Assembly: GCA_002402165.1 (NCBI GenBank)
Contig: NVVI01000016.1
Span: 1-5,846, forward strand
Reading direction: 5' to 3'
Length of the DNA stretch: 5,846 nucleotides
DNA from: Flavobacteriales bacterium
GTDB taxonomy: Bacteria > Bacteroidota > Bacteroidia > Flavobacteriales_E > Vicingaceae
This document shows positions 1-4,623 of this stretch, one piece after another; the stretch's first letter is position 1, and each line of letters starts with the position of its first letter. A program made the position numbers and the translations under genes. The notes under the pieces are model-generated. The model ran no database searches and was not told the origin of the DNA. It saw only the letters and a program-made list of their open reading frames with translations.

Positions 1-2
1 CA

Positions 3-86
3 GAAAAGCAGGGCGTTAAAGGCAAAAGACTGAAAGCTGGGTGGGACAATCAATACCTATTAAAAATACTCAGAATAAAAGTATGA
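3..86 (+). CDS. C-terminus of a transposase, ISAs1-like (partial, 5' end outside window)
   Basis: Only the last 27 codons are present, ending at TGA 84-86. The visible peptide is basic, with the stretch KGKRLKAGWDNQYLLKIL near the end. From memory, ISAs1-family (H-repeat-like) DDE transposases end in a similar basic run followed by AGWD/N-x-x-Y/F-L-x-x-L, which is the basis for the call. The catalytic core is outside the window, so activity cannot be judged. The stop codon lies only 10 bases before the proposed IS end, the usual arrangement for a transposase gene. A short chance frame is the alternative, but the match to a known C-terminal pattern together with an adjoining CAGGGC end makes that less likely. 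Confidence 0.55.
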   Translation, partial: EKQGVKGKRLKAGWDNQYLLKILRIKV

Positions 87-317
87 GTTTGCCCTGCTAT
101 TCTCATAAGCTTGATGGTTAGTTGAATCTTTCTTTATTACTTTTGTAAATTCAGTTAATGCACCAATATTGTTTCCTTCCCGATGCATTCTTACTCCTCT
201 CTCAAAATCTGTTTCATTGGCAGAGGAAATGGAAGTGCTTGAAAATTTTCTCGTAATGGTTTGTCCATTAATAAAAAATGACAAGAGTATAAAGATTATT
301 AGGATAAGTTTTTTCAT
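60..317 (-). pseudogene. Secreted TPR-repeat protein, truncated by the IS insertion
   Basis: The minus-strand frame starts at ATG 317-315 and runs to a TAA at 62-60 (85 codons), but only about 73 codons (317-97) belong to the original gene. The last dozen residues are read from inside the IS end. The N-terminus is a Sec signal peptide: KK, a long hydrophobic run LILIIFILLSFF, then likely cleavage near NGQ (residues 17-19). Residues about 37-70 match one TPR unit (FERGVRMHREGNNIGALTEF, followed by a K-x-I-x-x-D turn). A second unit begins with AYEN, and the break falls where the consensus expects AYxNRG. The start overlaps the stop of the upstream gene by ATGA (314-317), so it was probably translated by coupling as the last known gene of the operon. 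TPR proteins bind partners; the specific role is unknown. The truncated product probably cannot fold a TPR array. Confidence 0.75.
84..96. repeat. Proposed right terminal inverted repeat of the IS
   Basis: The sequence tgagtttgccctg reads CAGGGCAAACTCA from the outer end inward. It overlaps the transposase stop codon and abuts the point where the TPR gene is broken. The partner left repeat is outside the window, so only one arm is seen. Confidence 0.5.
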
Positions 318-769
318 GGATTAGCAGTATAAATTTTATAATCATCTATATTTAAATCTGTTTTTTCATATTGGTTAAATTTCATTAAATCTCTCCTCAT
401 TTCCAATACAAATTCTGCTAGAATAACTTGCTTGTCTTTTTTATTCTGGGTATCTGAACTAACAGAATCTAAGAATTCTCTACCTTTTTTAATGACGGAA
501 TCTGGGCAATATAACCAGCAATTATTAAACTCATCTATAAACTTATTTTTTAAATCAGAATTATTACTGTTTTCATAAAACCCTTTAAGGTTATTCAATA
601 GACTCAAATAACGTTCTTCTTTACGCTTGTATAATTCAAATTTTCTAGTTTCTTTTTGGTTTAAAGACCAAAGAAATGTGCTGCCTAAGATTGAAATTAC
701 AACAGCAATAACTGGTAGAGAAATTGACCAATCTAAGTTATTTATAGAATCAATACATAATAACATCAT
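314..769 (-). CDS. Single-pass membrane protein of unknown function
   Basis: This 151-residue protein is not recognised. Residues about 16-36 form one hydrophobic span (ISLPVIAVVISILGSTFLWSL). It is followed by a charged, helix-rich segment starting NQKETRKFELYKRKEERYLSLL, likely coiled-coil or helical, and a soluble C-terminal part of about 110 residues. The positive charge right after the span (K, R, KRK) suggests that the C-terminal part lies in the cytoplasm. Two ATG codons are adjacent at 769 and 766. The first overlaps the upstream TGA as ATGA (766-769), and the gene's own TGA overlaps the next ATG (314-317). Such coupled junctions on both sides argue that it is a real operon member. 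No catalytic motif is visible. It could be an accessory subunit to the neighbouring exported and TPR proteins, but that is inference from context only. Confidence 0.7.
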   Translation of the reverse strand: MMLLCIDSINNLDWSISLPVIAVVISILGSTFLWSLNQKETRKFELYKRKEERYLSLLNNLKGFYENSNNSDLKNKFIDEFNNCWLYCPDSVIKKGREFLDSVSSDTQNKKDKQVILAEFVLEMRRDLMKFNQYEKTDLNIDDYKIYTANP

Positions 770-1038
770 AACTTCAACCTCCCTTGTTTTTCTTTAACCA
801 AGTTTAGTTTTATTTCTCCCATATTTTTTAACTCAGCGGTAACGGGTGGGTTGTTTAGTTTTATAAATTCTTGCATTACAAAGGCTTTTAATTGTTCTTT
901 TTCTAAGAGTAGTTTTTTTAATTCAAAATCTTTGTCATCACCATTTACAATTATTAAGTTGTACAAATCTTCGGTTAAGGCATTTTTGATGCTTTCCCTT
1001 AAAATGGGGTTGTACTTTTTAATAAGTTTAAAAATTTA
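766..1038 (-). pseudogene. Continuation of the exported protein in another frame (unknown function)
   Basis: An open frame runs from just after a TAA at 1038-1036 to a TGA at 768-766, about 89 codons, with no ATG until well inside it; the only early start-like codon is TTG at 966. Its start region overlaps the end of the upstream gene at 999-1035. The translation looks like genuine protein: a mixed Lys/Glu/Leu helical composition, including the stretch DKDFELKKLLLEKEQLKAF. The stop overlaps the next gene's ATG as ATGA, as expected for the true 3' end of an operon gene. The simplest reading is that this is the C-terminal third of the protein starting at 1514, separated by a one-base loss in a T run near 1031-1036 or joined by -1 frameshifting. 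A separate small gene with a non-ATG start is less likely. Confidence 0.5.
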
Positions 1039-1514
1039 GTTTTAAATATTTCCGATACTTTATTTAACGCTATAAGTTCATCCTTTTTGATAGATATTCT
1101 TTTATAACTTGAAAAAGCAAATAGCGTATTAAATTTGTATGGAAGTTTTAGTTTTGCTTTGGGAGTTGGAGCTATTCCGTTCCTATCTTTTTTTCTGTCT
1201 TTTTCTGTGTTATACAGCATTTTGTTTTTTAAATAATACGACCCAGCTATACTAAAACGGCCTCTTATCCCCATAGTACTTAATAATACTGTTGTCTCAT
1301 TATGCCAAATTTCATAAGTTCCTTTGTCAATGATAATTCTTCTTGTCGAGTGGTCTGATTTAATATAGAATTTATTTAGTGTGTCGAGTTCTAATAAGAG
1401 GTATTCTTCTAACAAGTAATATAAACTATTCCCATCAACAGGTAACTTATAGGTTTGTGTAAAGATTGAATTAGACAAAAATAATAGTGATATAAGAAAA
1501 AATAGCTTTTTCAT
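999..1514 (-). CDS. Exported protein of unknown function, probably frameshifted near its C-terminus
   Basis: The frame starts at ATG 1514-1512 and stops at TAA 1001-999 (171 residues). Residues 1-20 are a clear Sec signal peptide (MKKLFFLISLLFLSNSIFTQ), without a lipobox cysteine. The mature part is basic and rich in Tyr, Leu and Lys, with no motif I recognise; a lysine/arginine-rich stretch (about residues 104-121) lies in the middle. The last ten residues, after about F161, look like out-of-frame sequence, while a protein-like frame continues at -1 from the same point to 766. A repaired product would be about 249 residues. It is the first gene of the minus-strand operon, preceded by 190 bases of AT-rich non-coding sequence. 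I could not find a clean TAnnTTTG promoter for it. Confidence 0.65.
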   Translation of the reverse strand: MKKLFFLISLLFLSNSIFTQTYKLPVDGNSLYYLLEEYLLLELDTLNKFYIKSDHSTRRIIIDKGTYEIWHNETTVLLSTMGIRGRFSIAGSYYLKNKMLYNTEKDRKKDRNGIAPTPKAKLKLPYKFNTLFAFSSYKRISIKKDELIALNKVSEIFKTKFLNLLKSTTPF

Positions 1515-1704
1515 AGCAAGATAGGTTAGTTGTAAATAAAAATTGTAAATTAGTTATTTAACGACATATAATATTGATTATTGTATTTTAAAAGGAATAA
1601 AAAGTTATAAAATATAAAAATTAACGTATTTATAATAAGTATCTTGTTCAAAACAAAAGTCATATAAACTTTATTAAACAACTTATTGCCAAAAAGAAAT
1701 TACA
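1515..1704. other. AT-rich intergenic region, no gene seen
   Basis: These 190 bases separate the Fic gene's stop from the next minus-strand start. They are very AT-rich, with stops in all frames. I see no strong terminator hairpin and no exact TAnnTTTG element on the minus strand. The only structured item is the 20-bp repeat at 1677-1696. Confidence 0.6.
1677..1696 (+). repeat. 20-bp direct repeat, copy 1 (downstream side of the Fic module)
   Basis: The sequence aacaacttattgccaaaaag is identical to 2770-2789 in the same orientation. This copy lies 9 bases beyond the Fic stop codon. The two copies bracket the whole two-gene Fic module, with 1,073 bases between them. Confidence 0.9.
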
Positions 1705-2523
1705 TTAACATTTGGTTTGCTCTAACTGGCTAGTCATATTTTCGGTTAAATCAGCAATAAAGATTTTTAGCATTGGGAATAAGGTATTTGTTTTTTCACA
1801 TTCAATTATTGCATCAACATAGTTTTCTTTGTTTTTTATGAGTAAAGGAGGATAGTTTAATTTCATTAACTCTATATTGGTTAATAAGCGAACCATTCTA
1901 CCATTACCATTTTTAAATGGGTGGATGTCATTTACAAAAGATTGATGAAATTGAGCGAGTACATAAAGAGGGTGGGTGTTGATATTGGCTACATTTAGTA
2001 AATTGATATTGTGATTGTGTTGAGTAAGTAAAGCCTCCATTTTTTTGCTAATCTCAAAATGACTTACGTATTCTTTGAGTGTGCCAAATTCCCTTGTGCC
2101 GTAAACTTCGTCTATTCGGTAGTCACCAATAATATTTAACGCATCGTTTATTGGTAGTCCATCTTTTCCTGCCCATTGTACAGGGTCTTTCATCAGTTTT
2201 CCGTGCAAAGCTTTAATTGTTTTTTCTTCTAAGGTAATATTGCTATATGTTAGGAATATTTCATTTAACAGATTTTGATGATTTTCTAGGTCTTTTAAGT
2301 CTTTAATAGATGCAGGAAGATTAGTGTTGATTAAACCTGTTTTAAGGAAGCTTATAGTATCTCCGTAATTTATGTTATTTCCTTCTAACTGATTAGAATA
2401 ATAAGTGAAATCAATTTTTAAGTTTTCTTTAAACTTTTCAGTCCAATCTTCTTTTGGGAGCTTTTCTTTGTAGTGAGTGTGGAGCTTATTAAACTGTAAA
2501 ATCTGCTGTTCTATATTCATCAT
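1705..2523 (-). CDS. Fic-domain protein (probable AMP/NMP transferase), class II autoinhibited
   Basis: This is a Fic-family protein of about 272 residues, normal for a stand-alone cytoplasmic Fic protein. Fic enzymes usually move AMP from ATP onto a target hydroxyl. Visible motifs (numbered from ATG 2523): an N-terminal inhibitory motif S43-N-Q-L-E47-G-N, matching (S/T)xxxE(G/N) of class II Fic proteins, where the Glu blocks productive ATP binding; a flap-like segment GDYRIDEVYG near 133-142; and the core motif H201-P-F-K-N-G-N-G-R-M-V-R212. The usual fifth residue of the core, Asp or Glu, which helps bind Mg2+, is Asn205 here. The catalytic His201, the GNGR loop and Arg212 are intact. Adjacent ATGs at 2523 and 2520 are the best starts; a TTG at 2526 is also open. 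The gene overlaps the small upstream gene by about 35 bases, so the two are co-transcribed. Targets cannot be told from sequence. Confidence 0.9.
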   Translation of the reverse strand: MMNIEQQILQFNKLHTHYKEKLPKEDWTEKFKENLKIDFTYYSNQLEGNNINYGDTISFLKTGLINTNLPASIKDLKDLENHQNLLNEIFLTYSNITLEEKTIKALHGKLMKDPVQWAGKDGLPINDALNIIGDYRIDEVYGTREFGTLKEYVSHFEISKKMEALLTQHNHNINLLNVANINTHPLYVLAQFHQSFVNDIHPFKNGNGRMVRLLTNIELMKLNYPPLLIKNKENYVDAIIECEKTNTLFPMLKIFIADLTENMTSQLEQTKC

Positions 2524-2740
2524 CAAGAATATCTATGCCGTGTATAATTAATTTATTGTACCAAGCGTTAAAATCTTCAGAATTAGCACAAATGTCTCCA
2601 TTACTGTTTTTTGAAACAGTAGCACCATACATAAATTTCCAAAAATCTTTTTTTAAAACAGTTGGAATGTCATCAAAAGGAACAAGTTCTCTTTTTATAT
2701 AGATGTTATGTAAATATGATATGGCTTCGCTTAATTGCAT
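2489..2740 (-). CDS. Small conserved-looking protein paired with Fic, function unknown
   Basis: This 83-residue soluble protein has no signal peptide or membrane span. Features seen: an N-terminal helix (LSEAISYLHNIYIKRE), a VPFDDIPTVLKKDFWKFMYG segment, then DFNAWYNKLIIHGIDIL. I recall similar small proteins with V/IPFDDIP...DF..FM and F..WYNK in Bacteroidota, but not a defined family name. It is the first gene of the module, and the Fic gene starts inside its last 12 codons. A partner or antitoxin role is plausible from this arrangement. However, it lacks the (S/T)xxxE(G/N) inhibitory motif of VbhA-type Fic antitoxins, and the Fic protein carries that motif itself. Its ATG (2740-2738) lies at the predicted transcription start, so the mRNA may be leaderless. 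Confidence 0.7.
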   Translation of the reverse strand: MQLSEAISYLHNIYIKRELVPFDDIPTVLKKDFWKFMYGATVSKNSNGDICANSEDFNAWYNKLIIHGIDILDDEYRTADFTV

Positions 2741-2744
2741 AAAA

Positions 2745-2774
2745 CAAAGTTAATTATTTTAAAATTAACAACAA
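2745..2774 (-). promoter_or_regulatory. Bacteroidota-type promoter for the Fic module
   Basis: Read on the minus strand, TTG at 2774-2772 (within TTGTTG) is followed after 19 bases by TAACTTTG at 2752-2745, a perfect TAnnTTTG -7 element. Transcription should start about 5-7 bases further, at about 2740-2738, which coincides with the ATG of the small gene. Confidence 0.7.
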
Positions 2775-2789
2775 CTTATTGCCAAAAAG
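2770..2789 (+). repeat. 20-bp direct repeat, copy 2 (upstream side of the Fic module)
   Basis: This is identical to 1677-1696. The copy sits between the two divergent promoters and contains the -33 TTG of the tRNA promoter as well as the TTG (CAA on this strand) of the Fic promoter. Confidence 0.9.
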
Positions 2790-2808
2790 GTAAAAAGTAC
2801 TATTTTTG
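2779..2808 (+). promoter_or_regulatory. Bacteroidota-type promoter for tRNA-Leu
   Basis: TTG at 2779-2781, 19 bases, then TATTTTTG at 2801-2808 (TAnnTTTG). The expected start is about 2813-2815, a few bases before the mature tRNA 5' end at 2819. It is divergent from, and back to back with, the Fic-module promoter. Confidence 0.75.
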
Positions 2809-2818
2809 CACTCCTTTT

Positions 2819-2900
2819 GCAGGTGTGGTGGAATTGGTAGACACGCTAGACTTAGGATCTAGTGCCGCGAGGTGTGAGAGTTCGAGTCTCTCCACCTGTA
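2819..2900 (+). tRNA. tRNA-Leu, anticodon UAG
   Basis: This 82-nt class II tRNA decodes CUN leucine codons. Elements seen: acceptor 5' strand gcaggtg (2819-2825) pairing with cacctgt (2893-2899); conserved U8 and the D-arm sequence ggaattggtagac; anticodon stem ctaga/tctag with loop cttagga (2851-2857) and anticodon tag at 2853-2855; a long variable arm (about 2863-2875) typical of Leu/Ser; T-arm gagag-ttcgagt-ctctc (2876-2892); and discriminator A at 2900, as expected for leucine. CCA is not encoded. The first pair would be a G1-U72 wobble, which is slightly unusual. The gene has its own promoter just upstream. Confidence 0.97.
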
Positions 2901-2903
2901 CAA
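2887..2903 (+). repeat. 17-bp repeat, copy 1: tRNA-Leu 3' end
   Basis: tctctccacctgtacaa here covers the tRNA T-arm 3' strand, acceptor 3' strand and discriminator plus three bases. It is repeated exactly at 2973-2989. Confidence 0.9.
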
Positions 2904-2925
2904 TAACAGGGAAGATAGACGAGAA

Positions 2926-2963
2926 GTTTATCCTGAGTGAGTTTATGCTGAGCGTAGTCGAAG
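2926..2963 (+). repeat. Intergenic CTGAG...TCGAAG repeat, first cluster
   Basis: Two related units lie side by side: gtttatcctgag (2926-2937) and gtttatgctgag (2941-2952), the second followed by cgtagtcgaag (2953-2963). The pattern GTnAnnCTGAGnnnnTCGAAG recurs at 3059-3081 and inverted at 3105-3127. Such REP-like elements are scattered between genes in many bacteria. They do not encode protein. Confidence 0.7.
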
Positions 2964-2972
2964 CAAAGGGAA

Positions 2973-2989
2973 TCTCTCCACCTGTACAA
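2973..2989 (+). repeat. 17-bp repeat, copy 2: duplicated tRNA-Leu 3' end
   Basis: This is an exact copy of 2887-2903 without any tRNA body. It lies 2 bases before the tRNA's probable terminator, which suggests that this copy marks the original join of tRNA end and terminator. Confidence 0.9.
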
Positions 2990-2991
2990 AT

Positions 2992-3025
2992 AAAGAGGTA
3001 TGAGGATATATCCTTGTACCTTTTT
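2992..3025 (+). terminator. Hairpin terminator for tRNA-Leu
   Basis: A 34-base hairpin with no mismatch other than a few G-U pairs: aaagaggta (2992-3000) pairs with taccttttt (3017-3025), and the inner aggatatatcct is self-complementary. The T run at the 3' side gives the tail, and the A run on the 5' side could serve the other strand. It lies about 90 bases after the tRNA. Confidence 0.75.
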
Positions 3026-3040
3026 GTTAACTTAAATATA

Positions 3041-3134
3041 GTTTGTCACTCTGAGAAATGTCACACTGAGTTTATCGAAGAGTAAAAACTATAACTTGAT
3101 TTGTTCTTCGACAGGCTCAGAATGACATCAAGTT
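3041..3134. repeat. Inverted pair of CTGAG...TCGAAG repeats upstream of tig
   Basis: A partial unit, gtttgtcactctgag, lies at 3041-3055. The left arm is 3059-3081 (tgtcacactgag, then tcgaaga) and the right arm is 3105-3127 (tcttcga, then ctcagaatgaca). The arms match at 18 of 23 positions when one is reverse-complemented and could form a long hairpin with a 23-base loop. The right arm is also enclosed by an 8-bp inverted repeat, aacttgat (3093-3100) and atcaagtt (3127-3134), giving a competing fold. The structure ends 18 bases before the tig start codon. Confidence 0.7.
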
Positions 3135-3152
3135 TTAAATAAAGTAGTTATT

Positions 3153-4511
3153 ATGAATATTACTAAAGAAAAAGTTGATGATTTAAATGCAGTTATTAAA
3201 GTGCAATTAAATCAGGCAGATTATCAAGAAAAAGTTGATAAAATTTTAAAAGATCACCGTAAAAAGGCAACTATTCCTGGCTTTAGGAAAGGGCATGTGC
3301 CAATGGGGATGATTAAAAAACAAGTTGGTACAAGTATATTGGTAGATGAAATCAACAAAATCTTATCAGAATCTTTGCATAAGTTTATCACAGATGAAGA
3401 TTTAAACCTTTTAGGTAATCCACTCCCAAAAATAGACGAACAAAATAAAATTGATTGGGAAACTCAAAAAGATTTTGAGTTCAATTATGAAGTTGGTATT
3501 GCACCTGAATTTAATGTTGAAGTAGTTTCAAAATTAAAATTAGATTACTATAAAATTAAGGTAGCAGATAAAGATATAGATAAATATATTGGGGACGTAG
3601 CGAAACGTTATGGTAAAATGACCAATCCTGATGTTGCTGAAGCAGATGATATGCTTTTTGGAAAATTTGAAGAATTAGATGGTTCTGGAAATGTGAAAGA
3701 GGGTGGGATAAATCATTCCTCAGTAATTATTATTAGTGCGGTTACCGATAATAAATTACAAAAGAGTTTGGTTGGTGCAAAGGCAAATGACCTATTTGAG
3801 TTAGATCCTAAAACTGTCTCTGAGCACGAAACAGACCAAGCTTCAGCTTTGGGTATTGATGTGGTTACTTTAAAAGGTGTTATTTCTAAATTCAAATACA
3901 CTGTAGAAAAAATAAATAGAGTTATTCCTGCAGAGCTAAATCAAGAGTTGTTTGATAAAGTGTATGGACCAAACACAATTTCTGATATAAATGAATTTAG
4001 AGATAAAGTTTCAAAGGAGTTGGGAAAAGGATTATCTGTTGATGCCGATAGAAAATTGAAAACTGACATTCAAGATAAATTAATTGACAAATTGAAATTA
4101 AAATTACCAAATGAATTCTTAAAAAGATGGATAGTTGAATCTAATGAAAAGCCAATTTCTGCTGATCAATTAGAAGAAGAATATGAAGATTATGCTAAAG
4201 GGTTGAAATGGCAATTAATAGAAAACAAAATTATTAAGAATAATGATATTAAAGTAACACATGAGGAAGTTGTTGAGCATACTAAAGGACTCTTAAAACA
4301 ACAAATGGCTGGAATGGGCTTGCCAGATAATAATGACGATGAATTAACAGAAACTGCAAATCGAGTGTTGCAAAATGAAGAAGAGGCAAAAAATCTTTAC
4401 ATGATGTTATATGACAATAAGTTAATGGAGCTTTATAAAAGCTCTGTCAAGCTAAAAGAGAAAGAAGTCTCTTATGAAGATTTCATGAAAATAGTGTACA
4501 AAAAAAAATAA
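3153..4511 (+). CDS. tig: Trigger factor, ribosome-associated chaperone
   Basis: Trigger factor binds at the ribosome tunnel exit and shields new polypeptides. The product is 452 residues (E. coli about 432). The ribosome-docking signature PGFRKGHVP is at 42-50 in the N-terminal domain (about 1-115). A middle region at about 155-250 corresponds to the FKBP-like PPIase domain but shows little of the FKBP consensus, so proline isomerase activity is doubtful, as in other Bacteroidota trigger factors. The C-terminal helical arm domain is about 255-440, Lys/Glu-rich, with MAGMGLP near 384-390. The ATG at 3153 is the only sensible start and agrees with the MxITKE-type N-terminus; there is no Shine-Dalgarno. 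A hairpin terminator follows at once, so tig is probably transcribed alone. No clear promoter could be assigned between the tRNA terminator and the ATG. Confidence 0.96.
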   Translation: MNITKEKVDDLNAVIKVQLNQADYQEKVDKILKDHRKKATIPGFRKGHVPMGMIKKQVGTSILVDEINKILSESLHKFITDEDLNLLGNPLPKIDEQNKIDWETQKDFEFNYEVGIAPEFNVEVVSKLKLDYYKIKVADKDIDKYIGDVAKRYGKMTNPDVAEADDMLFGKFEELDGSGNVKEGGINHSSVIIISAVTDNKLQKSLVGAKANDLFELDPKTVSEHETDQASALGIDVVTLKGVISKFKYTVEKINRVIPAELNQELFDKVYGPNTISDINEFRDKVSKELGKGLSVDADRKLKTDIQDKLIDKLKLKLPNEFLKRWIVESNEKPISADQLEEEYEDYAKGLKWQLIENKIIKNNDIKVTHEEVVEHTKGLLKQQMAGMGLPDNNDDELTETANRVLQNEEEAKNLYMMLYDNKLMELYKSSVKLKEKEVSYEDFMKIVYKKK

Positions 4512-4514
4512 AAT

Positions 4515-4542
4515 AAAAGCTTCACATTGTGAGGCTTTTTTT
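4515..4542 (+). terminator. Rho-independent terminator after tig
   Basis: Stem aaaagcttcac (4515-4525), loop att, then gtgaggctttt (4529-4539) with one G-U pair, running into a T tract to 4542. It starts 4 bases after the tig stop and separates tig from clpP transcription. Confidence 0.9.
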
Positions 4543-4623
4543 ATATCATAAAAGTTATTAAAAACTGAATTTAGTAATACAATATATAGTAAATTTACTT
4601 CACAAATTAAAACGATAAGCATT

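Larger units (their letters stand above)
1..96 (+). mobile_element. Right end of an insertion sequence, probably ISAs1 family (partial)
   Basis: The first 96 bases read as the 3' end of a transposable element that continues off the left edge. Seen directly: a plus-strand frame from 3 to a TGA at 84-86, followed within 10 bases by a terminal sequence ending GCCCTG at 91-96 (CAGGGC read inward). The minus-strand TPR reading frame loses its family consensus exactly at 96/97. Known of the family: ISAs1 elements usually begin with CAGGG and make target duplications of about 8-10 bp. Inferred: the element ends at 96 and the duplicated target starts at 97 (ctattctcat would be a 10-bp copy). The left end and the second target copy lie outside the window, so family and boundary are not proven. 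Confidence 0.6.

Noticed and set aside
851..1039. Plus-strand open frame of 62 codons
   Set aside because: It is antisense to the protein-like frame at 766-1038, with low-complexity Ser/Phe/Lys content expected from the complement of AT-rich coding DNA.
1641..1660. Possible terminator after fic (ttgtt/aacaa hairpin)
   Set aside because: The stem is only about 5 AT-rich pairs and would not be stable enough to call.
3024..3045. Possible tig promoter at tatagtttg
   Set aside because: It has three bases between TA and TTTG instead of two, and no TTG at a suitable distance.
2735..3085. Plus-strand open frame of 116 codons
   Set aside because: It runs through the tRNA-Leu gene, its promoter, the repeats and the terminator. 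The translation has no protein character beyond these elements.
2926..3127. Possible CRISPR array from the repeated CTGAG...TCGAAG units
   Set aside because: The units are imperfect, unevenly spaced and in both orientations, with no unique spacers of constant length. They fit REP-like intergenic repeats.
3713..3901. Minus-strand open frame inside tig
   Set aside because: It is the shadow of a confidently identified gene on the other strand.
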